Positions 1 to 7,711 of a stretch of 51,314 bases of DNA are shown here, piece by piece. This DNA is from Clostridia bacterium. GTDB taxonomy: Bacteria; Bacillota; Peptococcia; DRI-13; DTU073. The position numbers and the translations under genes were made by a program. The notes under the pieces were generated by a model that worked only from the letters and a program-made list of their open reading frames with translations, ran no database searches and was not told where the DNA came from. The stretch covers positions 1 through 51,314 of the forward strand of contig JAQVYD010000001.1 in assembly GCA_028709105.1 (NCBI GenBank), given 5' to 3'. Every line of letters begins with the position of its first letter. Within the stretch, counting starts at the first letter, position 1.

Positions 1-63
1 AACACAATAGTGTAAGTATTTCCCTTTTTCTTCTTTAATTCTTTTATTAAATTTCTCCTCCAT
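1..63 (-). CDS. 5' end of an unidentified protein (runs off the window)
   Basis: An open frame starts with ATG at 63 and is still open at the window edge, giving 21 codons (begins MEEKFNKRIKEEKG). An excellent ribosome binding site, AAAGGAGGGG on the minus strand (about 71-80), lies seven bases before the ATG, which is the main reason to believe it is a real start. The visible residues are strongly charged and match no family I recognise. The gene is divergent from the mciZ-like gene, and its ribosome binding site touches the sigma-E-like -35 of that gene, so the two may share control. The product cannot be named. Confidence 0.5.
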   Translation of the reverse strand, partial: MEEKFNKRIKEEKGKYLHYCV

Positions 64-79
64 GGCTTGCCCCTCCTTT

Positions 80-108
80 GCATACTTAAAATTATCATAT
101 CATATACT
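80..108 (+). promoter_or_regulatory. Candidate sigma-E promoter for the mciZ-like gene
   Basis: A -35-like GCATACT (80-86), a 14-base spacer and a -10-like CATATACT (101-108) fit the Bacillus sigma-E pattern (kmATAtt, 14-15 bases, CATAcanT) with few mismatches. Transcription would start near 115, about 33 bases before the ATG at 148. B. subtilis mciZ is known to be under sigma-E, so the promoter type agrees with the gene call. This is pattern matching by eye only. Confidence 0.5.
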
Positions 109-147
109 AGGACTAATTCTGTGAAAAATTCAAAGGAGAACGGGAAA

Positions 148-285
148 ATGCTGGTTACACCCGAAAGCTTCTGGCTATGTGGTCGCCCCCAGGAAATATT
201 ACTCCAAATTAAGGAGTTGCAAAGGACGCATTATTATGTCCGGGAAGTCATTGATTTTTATTATCCTTTAGCCAAGATACGCTAA
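148..285 (+). CDS. mciZ: Candidate MciZ, sporulation inhibitor of FtsZ
   Basis: This is a 45-residue ORF. AAAGGAG (about 131-137) lies about nine bases before ATG 148, whereas the longer upstream frame from 67 has no such site. The core lines up without gaps with my recollection of B. subtilis MciZ (40 residues), sharing the pattern L-x-G-[KR]-x-x-E-I-x(4)-K-E-x-x-R-T-x-x-Y-V-[KR]-[DE]-x-I, about 12 identities in 31 positions. MciZ is made in the mother cell under sigma-E and caps FtsZ filaments so that no Z-ring forms there. The gene sits two genes from spo0A behind a sigma-E-like promoter, which fits. The Cys-Gly-Arg at residues 11-13 replaces the Val-Gly-Lys of B. subtilis. The call rests on remembered sequence and small size, so a chance match is possible but unlikely. 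Confidence 0.62.
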   Translation: MLVTPESFWLCGRPQEILLQIKELQRTHYYVREVIDFYYPLAKIR

Positions 286-343
286 AATTAGGCACGGATA
301 TTTATAAAGGTAATCTTAATATATAGCAATTTGACTACTATTA

Positions 344-352
344 TGATATAAT
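344..352 (+). promoter_or_regulatory. Candidate extended -10 promoter for the HAD gene
   Basis: TGATATAAT at 344-352 is a perfect TATAAT preceded by the TGn extension. It lies about 68 bases before the GTG start at 420. No -35 hexamer is found at the usual spacing, which is tolerated in extended -10 promoters. Confidence 0.4.
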
Positions 353-419
353 GAAAATGATAATATTCAGATAATAACAAATATATAAAAAACGTAGTGC
401 CAAAGTGGAGGTGAATAAT

Positions 420-1523
420 GTGACTTTAGTAGAAAAAGCGAGTTTAAAAATGCTTGTTCTTGACCTTGATGGAACAATACTTAATGATCATAAGGAAATT
501 ATTCCGGAAAACTTAAAAGCAATTCAAGAATTAAAAAAGAAAAATCCCAATATTATAATTTGTATTGTGACAGGCAGACCATTTCTGCCATCAATATTTT
601 ATGCCAGAAAAATTGGTGCGGATGTTTTAGCAACAAATGATGGAGGAGCAATTTATTTAAAAGATGATGATAAAAATTATAAATTAGAAAAGGCCTTTTA
701 TATGACAGAAAAAAAATGTTCCGCGATTTTTAACAAAATAAGGGAATACTCTGTAGAAAATCCTGATTTATTTTGGCTTTTCACTACTGATAAAATTAAA
801 TATAATGTGATCATAGGAAATGGGGAAGATTCACTTAAAAAAGCATACAATATATTTTGTCCAGACGAAAAAACAGTTCGTCATGAGGGCGTATTACAGG
901 TTGAAAACTTTGATGATCTAAAAAAATTAGATGGTTTAAGTAAACATATAATAAAAATATATACGTACTTTGGAAAAGAAGATATTGGGAAAAAGCAATA
1001 CCATGAATTTAATGAGTTTTTAGAAAAAGAAAAAGGTAAAATCAATTGCGTTTCAACTCCTCCGTTCTTGAACGCAATTGCACCTTGGGGTATAGATAAA
1101 GGCAACGCTGTTAGACTTATTATAGAAAAATTTGAGGAAATGGGAATACGTATAAAAAGATCCGAGGTAGCAATTGTTGGTAATGATTATAATGATTTAG
1201 CGATGTTGAAATTAGAGGGTTGCCGAAGTTATGGACCATCAAATGCGAGAGAGGAAATAAAAGGTTTAGAGAATGTGCATATACTAAAGCAAAGCAATAA
1301 TGAACCATGGATAAAAGAGTTAATAGAAAATTTTAAAAGCAGAGAGACTATAGGTATAAACAGAGAACAGAAACAATTGAATATTTTTTCTCAACCAGAA
1401 ATTTTGGGAGTAGATAAATGGCTAGCTAAAGCTAAAGCTAATCCCACTATACCTAAAAATTTTACTCCGCAACCCTCAAGGAATCCTTCTTTGAATCGTT
1501 CTCCTTTAGATATAATTAGATAA
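420..1523 (+). CDS. HAD-superfamily (Cof-type) phosphatase with C-terminal extension
   Basis: A 367-residue HAD hydrolase. Motif I DLDGT supplies Asp15 and Asp17. Motif II is TGR near 51-53. A Lys-Gly of the C2-cap group is near 227, and motif IV GNDYND is at 254-259. These fit the Cof/YidA type that hydrolyses sugar phosphates or flavin nucleotides; the substrate cannot be told. The start was set at GTG 420 because GGAGGTG (407-413) lies six bases upstream; the in-frame GTG at 405 overlaps that site. The family is usually about 270 residues. Here about 65 extra residues follow, rich in Asn, Pro and Ser near the end and probably disordered. The gene looks more AT-rich than the minus-strand genes and stands alone on the plus strand, so acquisition from elsewhere is possible. 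Confidence 0.85.
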   Translation: MTLVEKASLKMLVLDLDGTILNDHKEIIPENLKAIQELKKKNPNIIICIVTGRPFLPSIFYARKIGADVLATNDGGAIYLKDDDKNYKLEKAFYMTEKKCSAIFNKIREYSVENPDLFWLFTTDKIKYNVIIGNGEDSLKKAYNIFCPDEKTVRHEGVLQVENFDDLKKLDGLSKHIIKIYTYFGKEDIGKKQYHEFNEFLEKEKGKINCVSTPPFLNAIAPWGIDKGNAVRLIIEKFEEMGIRIKRSEVAIVGNDYNDLAMLKLEGCRSYGPSNAREEIKGLENVHILKQSNNEPWIKELIENFKSRETIGINREQKQLNIFSQPEILGVDKWLAKAKANPTIPKNFTPQPSRNPSLNRSPLDIIR

Positions 1524-1538
1524 TATAAAAACTTATAA

Positions 1539-1582
1539 AAAGCATCTTCTTTTTACCCAAACTAGTAAAAAGAAGATGCTTT
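1539..1582. terminator. Bidirectional intrinsic terminator between the HAD gene and spo0A
   Basis: Two perfectly complementary 18-base arms (1539-1556 and 1565-1582) enclose an eight-base loop. T-rich sequence follows on the plus strand, and the minus strand reads TTTTATAAGTTTTTAT after the stem. It lies between the converging stops of the HAD gene and spo0A, so it can serve both. Confidence 0.85.
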
Positions 1583-1613
1583 ATTTATTGTTTTATTGTA
1601 TTTATTAGTTTAT

Positions 1614-2411
1614 TTAACTAGCTTTACTACCCATTCGCAGCTTATCGGCGATCATGGCAATAAACTCCGAATTGGTGGGTTTCCCGCGTTCAATATTAAT
1701 GGTATAACCGAAAAATTTGGTCATCATATCGACATTACCACGATCCCAAGCTAATTCAATCGCATGACGAATAGCCCGTTCTACCCGGCTTGGTGTTGTC
1801 TCATATTTTTCGGCAATCGTCGGATATAATTCTTTCGTGATTGCACCTAAAAGACTAATCTCATTAATAACTAAAAGAATAGCATCCCGTAAATATTGAT
1901 AGCCCTTAATATGTGCCGGTACACCCATTTGATGGATAATATTGGTGACCTCTAAATCAAGATTCCGAGAACGCACTAATGGCTGTTGATAAACACCTAC
2001 AGTAGAGCAAGGGACACTAACAGTAGTACCGTTAAAAAGCTGACGGATACGATTAGATAAGGTATCTAAGTCAAAAGGTTTAAGAATAAAATAGTCAGCT
2101 CCTAATTGAACTGCTCTTTGGGCCATCGATTCATGACCAAAAGCTGTTAACATAATTGTTTTAGGGCGGGTATCAACATAATCTGATTCTGCCAATTTTT
2201 CCAAGACACCTAGTCCATCTAAATGGGGCATAATAATATCCAATAATACTACATCAGGGGATTCGCTAGAAATTAAATCAAGTGTCTCCAATCCATTGTA
2301 AGCTTTGCCGACAACTAATATATCATCCAGTCTTTCAAAATATTCCTCTAAAATATCCACAAAGTCTTTGTTGTCATCGGCAATAAGTACTTTTAATTTT
2401 TCTTTTAACAT
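1614..2411 (-). CDS. spo0A: Stage 0 sporulation response regulator Spo0A
   Basis: Spo0A is the master switch for entry into sporulation. When phosphorylated through a relay or directly by kinases, it binds 0A boxes (TGTCGAA). The protein has 265 residues. The receiver domain (about 1-125) has the acidic pair Asp12-Asp13, phosphoacceptor Asp58 in LLDIIMP, and the Lys of ILKPF. The DNA-binding effector domain (about 155-262) carries the hallmark SRVERAIRHAIE recognition-helix region. The start was set at ATG 2411 because GGAGGAG lies directly upstream; the longer frame to 2456 would read through the promoter. It follows spoIVB on the same strand, the order seen in Bacillus and Clostridia. A sigma-H-like promoter and a 0A box precede it. 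Identification is certain. Confidence 0.98.
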   Translation of the reverse strand: MLKEKLKVLIADDNKDFVDILEEYFERLDDILVVGKAYNGLETLDLISSESPDVVLLDIIMPHLDGLGVLEKLAESDYVDTRPKTIMLTAFGHESMAQRAVQLGADYFILKPFDLDTLSNRIRQLFNGTTVSVPCSTVGVYQQPLVRSRNLDLEVTNIIHQMGVPAHIKGYQYLRDAILLVINEISLLGAITKELYPTIAEKYETTPSRVERAIRHAIELAWDRGNVDMMTKFFGYTINIERGKPTNSEFIAMIADKLRMGSKAS

Positions 2412-2455
2412 CTTTCTCCTCCTTAAAAATTTATTATTGATTAAGCTTATGAACA

Positions 2456-2482
2456 TTTCGACAATTGATTGTTATTTCCTGC
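2456..2482 (-). promoter_or_regulatory. Candidate sigma-H promoter of spo0A
   Basis: Read on the minus strand, GCAGGAAAT (2474-2482), an 11-base spacer and GTCGAAA (2456-2462) match the sigma-H pattern RnAGGAwWW - 11 or 12 - RnnGAAT with one mismatch. Transcription would start roughly 40 bases before ATG 2411. In B. subtilis the stationary-phase spo0A promoter is sigma-H dependent. A TATAAT further upstream on the same strand lacks a convincing -35. Confidence 0.55.
2457..2463 (-). promoter_or_regulatory. 0A box (Spo0A binding site) at the spo0A promoter
   Basis: The minus strand reads TGTCGAA, a perfect 0A box. It overlaps the -10 element of the sigma-H-like promoter and lies 45 bases upstream of the spo0A start. 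This suggests autoregulation; an overlap with the -10 suggests repression rather than activation at this promoter, which is inference. Confidence 0.5.
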
Positions 2483-2574
2483 CTCTATTTTCCATATTAT
2501 ATTAAATTACTTTAATTATTTTCTTTTAAATTTTGAGCTATTAAGATTATTTATACTTTTTTCAGCCTTTTTTC

Positions 2575-3924
2575 TTACGAAACAAAATCCTGAGAAGAAA
2601 ATCCCAGGATTTGTTTTTGTTTATTAATAAGACCTGCTTCTAAAAGCATATTCTCTATAAAAACACCATAACCTCTGGAAGGATCATTTACGAAAACATG
2701 GGTAATCGCACCAATCAAGCGACCGTCTTGAATGATTGGACTCCCGCTCATTCCTTGAACTATTCCTCCTGTTTCCTTTAATAAATCATGATCATTAATC
2801 CGAATCACCATATTTTTACCATCAGTTCTCCCATAAAGAATTTTTTCGATTATTATCTCGTATTTTTTAATTTCTTGCCCCTGAACCACTGTTAAGATCT
2901 CGGCTTTGCCACTATGCACCTGATTAGCATATAAAACAGGTAAAGAATAATTATATTGAGAATTTGTTAATTCTTTGTGCAAAGTTCCATAGATACCGCA
3001 CTGTTCATTTTTTTCAATATTACCACATTCCGTATCTTTTAAAAACATTCCTATTTTCTCTCCCGGACTCCCTATTCTACCCTTCTGGATATTTTCAATA
3101 TGAGCAGATAATATTTTCCCCTGTCGAATATGCAATTTTTGATTCGTTTCACTATCGGTAATCACATGACCCAGTGCCCCATATTTCTTAGTAAGCGGAT
3201 CCCAAAAGGTCAAAGTTCCTACTCCACCTGCATTATCTCTTACAAATAAACCGATACGATATGATTTAGTTTCATAACAATACTGAGGATAAATAATCTT
3301 CCTTAAAAGCTGTTCTTCTCTCTTGATGGTGAGCAATATCTTTTGATCTGTTTGACAAACATTCTCAACAAGATTGCGAAGCTGCTCATCAGTCAAGACT
3401 TTAATCCCATTGATACTGATAATCACATCTCCTACTTTAATATCTGCATCTCGAGCTGGAAAACATGGTTCATTCTGTTGATTAAGAATAGGAGAATGAC
3501 CAACAACCATTACTCCTTCTGTTCTCAACAGTACTCCGATAGAGTGTCCGCCAGGCATTAAGCGAAGATCTGGCACTACATCTACATTTATTTTTTTTAG
3601 CGGAATCAGACCAAATAGCTTTAATTCCAAACTTACTTGTCCCGGTTTAACAACAATAGGAGAGTTGTCACCTAAAATATATTTTCCCTCTTTAAAATCC
3701 TGTCCTTCCATTGCCAAAAGCTTTTGACCGGCAGAGATATAAATATTAATGGCTTTATGAATTGTTGGAGGAAACTTAAAAAGTATTTCTAGTGGTTCAC
3801 CTACAGAAAGACGCTGTTTTTCTTGTAAATAATAGTAGCCTTGCAACTGAGGAATCATAAAGATAGCCAAAAAAATGAATACTAAAACTAAACCTAGGAT
3901 CTGCCTTTTTTTCTGCCCTAACAA
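2575..3924 (-). CDS. spoIVB: SpoIVB serine peptidase
   Basis: SpoIVB is made in the forespore, crosses the inner forespore membrane and cleaves SpoIVFA. This activates SpoIVFB and so pro-sigma-K in the mother cell. The 449-residue protein has an N-terminal membrane anchor (about 9-29), a PDZ domain (about 125-205) and a C-terminal S55 peptidase domain. His253 in GALGHVITD, Asp378 and Ser393 in GMSGSP have the same mutual spacing as the known B. subtilis triad. The start is TTG 3924: an in-frame stop immediately precedes it and AGGAGG lies eight bases upstream. The gene lies between recN and spo0A, as in other sporeformers. I found no convincing sigma-G promoter in the 93 bases upstream. Confidence 0.96.
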   Translation of the reverse strand: MLGQKKRQILGLVLVFIFLAIFMIPQLQGYYYLQEKQRLSVGEPLEILFKFPPTIHKAINIYISAGQKLLAMEGQDFKEGKYILGDNSPIVVKPGQVSLELKLFGLIPLKKINVDVVPDLRLMPGGHSIGVLLRTEGVMVVGHSPILNQQNEPCFPARDADIKVGDVIISINGIKVLTDEQLRNLVENVCQTDQKILLTIKREEQLLRKIIYPQYCYETKSYRIGLFVRDNAGGVGTLTFWDPLTKKYGALGHVITDSETNQKLHIRQGKILSAHIENIQKGRIGSPGEKIGMFLKDTECGNIEKNEQCGIYGTLHKELTNSQYNYSLPVLYANQVHSGKAEILTVVQGQEIKKYEIIIEKILYGRTDGKNMVIRINDHDLLKETGGIVQGMSGSPIIQDGRLIGAITHVFVNDPSRGYGVFIENMLLEAGLINKQKQILGFSSQDFVS

Positions 3925-4017
3925 TTATTTGTCCTCCTGACTCCGGCAAATCCTCCCTCATTACAAAGATTTATTATATTTTTAAATTAACCTAAAATGA
4001 GCTTTTTTATGTTAGTA

Positions 4018-5688
4018 TTATTTTCTTTTTAAAATTTTACTGGCGTGTTTTTTTAAATCAGCAGAGGGATTTTCTCCCCCTAGCATCCGCGCAAGTTCTT
4101 CTACCCTTTCCTCTTCATCTAATAGCTGAATGATCGTACGCGTCCGTCCTTTCTCTACCTTTTTTTCTAAGAGAAGATGACGATCGGCAATTGCGGCAAC
4201 CAAAGGGGAATGAGTTACACAGATTACCTGTTGACTCTTACTGATCCTTTCTAATTTCTCCGCTACTTTTTGGACCGCTTTTCCCCCAATCCCTGCATCA
4301 ATTTCGTCAAAAACAAGGGTTCCGATCCCATCTGTTTCTGCCATAATTGTTTTTAAAGCCAGCATTATTCTGGAAAGTTCTCCGCCGGAAGCAATTTTAG
4401 CTACCGGCAGCAAAGGTTCGCCCGGATTAGGAGAAATCAAAAACTCAACCTGTTCCAAGCCTTGCGCAGATGGTTCACTGGACAGAAATTTAATGGCAAA
4501 ACGAATATCAGGCATAGCCAGCTCTACCAGTTGAGCAATTACCTTAATCTCCAATGTTTCAGCTAATTTTTTTCTTTTTTGAGACAAGGTCTTGGCTGTA
4601 GTCTCATATTCTTCTAAGTATTTTTTTACTTCTCCCTGTAGTTGCTCTAATCTTTCTGAACTAGAGTGCCATTTTTGCAATTCGGTTTCAACTTTTTGGG
4701 CATGAAGAAGTACATCCTCTATACTCGGTCCATATTTTTTACAAAGATCCTTTAGAAAATGCAAACGGTTTTCACTTTGTTCCAGTCGTGTCGGCGAATA
4801 ATCAATCTCTTCCCGATATTCCCTGATTTGTAAAGCTGTTTCCTCTATTAAATAAAGGGCCGGTTCTAATTGCGCGGCTAAATTTTTCAAGGAAGAATCC
4901 AATTCCTTAAGCTCATGCAGATTGTCTAAAGCTTTACTCAAAAGGTCATAGGCTGCAACGCCTTTTTCTTCACCAAAAAGTTGCTGATAAGCAAGGTAAA
5001 GATTTTCGCTTATTTTTTCCGCATGTACAAGAATCTGCACTTCTTTAGTTAGTTCTTCTAATTCACCCAATTTTATCTTTGCTTGCTTAATTTCTTCCGA
5101 TTGAAAATTCAAATAATCTATTTTTTGTAAACGTTCTTTTTCTGAAGCTCTTAACTCCTCAAGTTCCTTTTTTATGACGAGATACCTTTCATATTTTTCT
5201 TTAACTTCTTGTTTTAATTGCTGATGTGCTAACCCGCCAAACTTATCTAATAAATCTAAATGTTTATCTCCTTGTAAGAGGGTCTGATGAGCATGCTGTC
5301 CATGAAGATCGACAAGAGCTAAACCGAGTTGTTGATATTGTCCTAAAGTAAAAACACGTCCATTAAGGCGACAAACATTTCTGCCATTTAAAGAAATCTC
5401 CCGGCTAAGAACTAATGTGGAATCCTCATCTTCTATCCCCATCTCGTGTAGAAGCTCCCAAACAAAAGGCGAATTCGGAATAAAAAAAGTCCCTTCCAGA
5501 ACAGCTTTTTCAGTTCCCGAACGAATAAATTCCGTCTGAGCTCGTCCACCCAAAAGAAGAGCTAAAGCATCAATAATAATAGACTTACCGGCTCCTGTTT
5601 CACCAGTAAGAACATTAAAATTATCGGAAAAATCTATTGTCAAATCTTCAACTAAAGCAAAATTTTTCACAAACAGATGCTCTAACAT
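4018..5688 (-). CDS. recN: DNA repair ATPase RecN
   Basis: RecN is an SMC-like ATPase that gathers DNA ends during double-strand break repair. The 556-residue protein has a Walker A motif GETGAGKS at 29-36, a central coiled coil (about 150-380), the ABC signature SGGELSR and a Walker B region LVFDEIDAG near the C terminus. This is the full layout and usual length of the family. It sits 11 bases downstream of argR and is followed by spoIVB, a common Firmicutes order. No terminator separates it from spoIVB. Confidence 0.97.
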   Translation of the reverse strand: MLEHLFVKNFALVEDLTIDFSDNFNVLTGETGAGKSIIIDALALLLGGRAQTEFIRSGTEKAVLEGTFFIPNSPFVWELLHEMGIEDEDSTLVLSREISLNGRNVCRLNGRVFTLGQYQQLGLALVDLHGQHAHQTLLQGDKHLDLLDKFGGLAHQQLKQEVKEKYERYLVIKKELEELRASEKERLQKIDYLNFQSEEIKQAKIKLGELEELTKEVQILVHAEKISENLYLAYQQLFGEEKGVAAYDLLSKALDNLHELKELDSSLKNLAAQLEPALYLIEETALQIREYREEIDYSPTRLEQSENRLHFLKDLCKKYGPSIEDVLLHAQKVETELQKWHSSSERLEQLQGEVKKYLEEYETTAKTLSQKRKKLAETLEIKVIAQLVELAMPDIRFAIKFLSSEPSAQGLEQVEFLISPNPGEPLLPVAKIASGGELSRIMLALKTIMAETDGIGTLVFDEIDAGIGGKAVQKVAEKLERISKSQQVICVTHSPLVAAIADRHLLLEKKVEKGRTRTIIQLLDEEERVEELARMLGGENPSADLKKHASKILKRK

Positions 5689-5699
5689 TCTTTACACTC

Positions 5700-6152
5700 C
5701 TACTTCATCAAACTTTTTAGTTTGCCAAGAATAACTTCCACTTTCTCCTTTGGTTTAATGACTAAAAGAATTGTATCATCTCCTGCTAATGTGCCAATAA
5801 TTCCCGGCCATTTAGAGCCATCAAGAAGAGAAGCAACTCCATGAGCATTCCCCGGATAAGTCTTGAGTACCACAATGTTTTCACTAAAATCTATCTCGAT
5901 CACAAATTCCTGCATCATCAAACGCAGCCGTTCCTCATTTTGCACCATTTCCTGTTCTTTGGGGAGACTATAGACAGAGACAAAATCTTGCCCGGCGATT
6001 TTAATTAAGCGCAATTCTTTAATATCACGCGAGACGGTAGCCTGAGTTACCTCAAATCCCGTCTTTTTTAAAGCCTCTGCTAATTCTTCTTGTGTGGAGA
6101 TACTGCTATTTTTAATGATTTCCTTTATTTTCCTTTGCCTCAGTGCTTTCAA
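5700..6152 (-). CDS. argR: Arginine repressor ArgR/AhrC
   Basis: A 150-residue hexameric repressor and activator of arginine metabolism. The N-terminal winged helix (about 1-70) carries QATVSRDIKELRL, the family's DNA-recognition segment. The C-terminal domain (about 80-150) has GTLAGDDTILL, which forms the arginine pocket and the trimer contact. I chose TTG 6152 because GGAGGG lies about eight bases upstream and the product then has the normal length. The frame extends upstream to TTG 6173, which has no ribosome binding site. Its place between mnmM and recN is typical and says nothing about arginine genes nearby; none are in the window. Confidence 0.95.
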   Translation of the reverse strand: MKALRQRKIKEIIKNSSISTQEELAEALKKTGFEVTQATVSRDIKELRLIKIAGQDFVSVYSLPKEQEMVQNEERLRLMMQEFVIEIDFSENIVVLKTYPGNAHGVASLLDGSKWPGIIGTLAGDDTILLVIKPKEKVEVILGKLKSLMK

Positions 6153-6199
6153 AAAAAGCCCTCCTTTATTCAACTAAGGTCTTTGTCTCAAGCAAAACA

Positions 6200-6766
6200 T
6201 TAGGACTTATGAAGACATAAAAAACAAGGTGCTTTGACTCTATCCCCATTTACTCTGCTCCACTTCATAACTTGCCAAATGCGTGGAGAAAGTGAAGTTA
6301 AATATTGTTCAAGAAGGTCTGCTTCTTTTTTTCCTCCCGGGTGTCCCGGATAAACAATTAGTGAGATTATTCCTCCCGAACGCAATAATTCCATGCCCTG
6401 TTGTAAAGAAAGAAGTGTTGTTTCTCCCTTCGTAATAATCTCCTTATTTCCTCCCGGTAAGTAACCTAAATTATAAATAATTGCTGCTACCGGTTCCCGT
6501 ACATATTGACTGATCTTTTCATGCCCGTCATGAATAAGGTTCACCTGTTGCAGACAATTGTTTTTTTCTAATAATATTTTCGTCTTTTGCAGAGCATTTT
6601 CTTGAATATCAAAAGCATATACCAAACCTGACGCCCCTACAGCTTGAGCCAAAAAAAGAGTATCATAACCGTTTCCTACCGTGGCATCAATAACGATTTC
6701 CCCACTGCGTAAAAACTTTTCTAATAAAAAATGCGTAAACCCGGTAGCTTTGAGAAAGCTATTCAT
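6200..6766 (-). CDS. mnmM: tRNA wobble-uridine methyltransferase MnmM (YtqB family)
   Basis: A class I SAM-dependent methyltransferase of about 188 residues. The SAM-binding motif is DATVGNGYDT, followed by YAFDIQE and the family-specific NLGYLPGG. These match the YtqB family, which in B. subtilis completes mnm5s2U at the tRNA wobble position. The family was earlier listed as a putative rRNA methylase. ATG 6766 overlaps the end of nadK by eight bases; upstream GTG and TTG codons in frame are alternatives, with AAGG at about 6779-6782. Coupled translation with nadK is likely. Confidence 0.85.
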   Translation of the reverse strand: MNSFLKATGFTHFLLEKFLRSGEIVIDATVGNGYDTLFLAQAVGASGLVYAFDIQENALQKTKILLEKNNCLQQVNLIHDGHEKISQYVREPVAAIIYNLGYLPGGNKEIITKGETTLLSLQQGMELLRSGGIISLIVYPGHPGGKKEADLLEQYLTSLSPRIWQVMKWSRVNGDRVKAPCFLCLHKS

Positions 6767-7625
6767 CAAAAACACTACCTTCAAGCTTAATTTTTTCTCT
6801 CAAAACTGTAAAAAACCTTTTTTCTTTAATGCGAATCATACTTGCACAATAAGGCGCCTTAGCAATAATTAGTTCATCTTCACTTTCTAGGGCAAAGCCA
6901 CTTTGTCCATCAATAGTCAGCATTGATTCTGCTTGTTTAACAATCTTCACACAGATCGTTTTGTTAGAGGGCAAAACAATAGGCCGAGCATCAAGGGTAT
7001 GAGCACAAATAGGTGTAAGGATAATTACCTCAATTTCCGGATAAACAATAGGTCCCCCCGCTGATAACGAATACGCTGTAGAACCTGTAGGAGAGGAAAA
7101 GATAACTCCATCAGCTTTATATGTAGTAACATACTCTTCATCAACATAAATCTTTAAAGTGATTAACCTAGCTAATGGCCCTTTATTAATAACAACATCA
7201 TTCAAACCCTGAAAGTTTTTAATTATTTGTCCTTTTCTTCTAATATTTACTTTCAACATCATCCTATTTTCCAGCCAAAATTTCCCTTGAAAAAGTTTTT
7301 CTAGGGCCTCTTCTGTTTCGCCAACTTCGACTTCTGTCAAAAAGCCTAAGGTACCCATATTAATGCCTAAAATAGGTACCCCAAAAGGGGCTACACATCT
7401 AGCTGCTCGCAAAAAGGTGCCATCACCGCCCACAGCGAGTACAAACTGTACTTTTTTACCCAAATTCGAGGTAATAAAAGCCGGTTCTATACCTAAAACA
7501 GCACCTTCTTCTTCCAGAACAAAGACCTTTATGCCCTTTTGTTTAAATTTTTTTATCAACTTTTTTCCCATTAAAATTGGCTGTTGACGACGACAATTAA
7601 GAATTAAACCAAGTGAATCAAACAT
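6759..7625 (-). CDS. nadK: NAD kinase
   Basis: Phosphorylates NAD+ to NADP+ in the cytoplasm. The 288-residue protein has the catalytic GGDGT motif, a conserved LNDVVIN, and the second signature region with KADG and SPTGSTAYSLSAGG. Length and motifs are complete. The start was set at ATG 7625 because GGAGG lies five bases upstream; that site overlaps the alternative ATG at 7637. It sits between tlyA and mnmM in the usual Firmicutes run tlyA-nadK-argR-recN. Confidence 0.96.
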   Translation of the reverse strand: MFDSLGLILNCRRQQPILMGKKLIKKFKQKGIKVFVLEEEGAVLGIEPAFITSNLGKKVQFVLAVGGDGTFLRAARCVAPFGVPILGINMGTLGFLTEVEVGETEEALEKLFQGKFWLENRMMLKVNIRRKGQIIKNFQGLNDVVINKGPLARLITLKIYVDEEYVTTYKADGVIFSSPTGSTAYSLSAGGPIVYPEIEVIILTPICAHTLDARPIVLPSNKTICVKIVKQAESMLTIDGQSGFALESEDELIIAKAPYCASMIRIKEKRFFTVLREKIKLEGSVFDE

Positions 7626-7711
7626 TTTATCCTCCATAAAATAATTTCTCTTTTTTTATGAAGAGCAAACATCGCAGATTTACCCACCTGTTAAGGCTAA
7701 TAACCTCTCTT

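Noticed and set aside
331..352. TTGACT followed by TATAAT as a full sigma-A promoter
   Set aside because: The spacer is only 10 bases, far from the 16-18 needed, so only the extended -10 was kept.
3925..4017. Sigma-G promoter for spoIVB
   Set aside because: CATTTTA fits the -10 but no -35 is at the required distance, so it was not listed.
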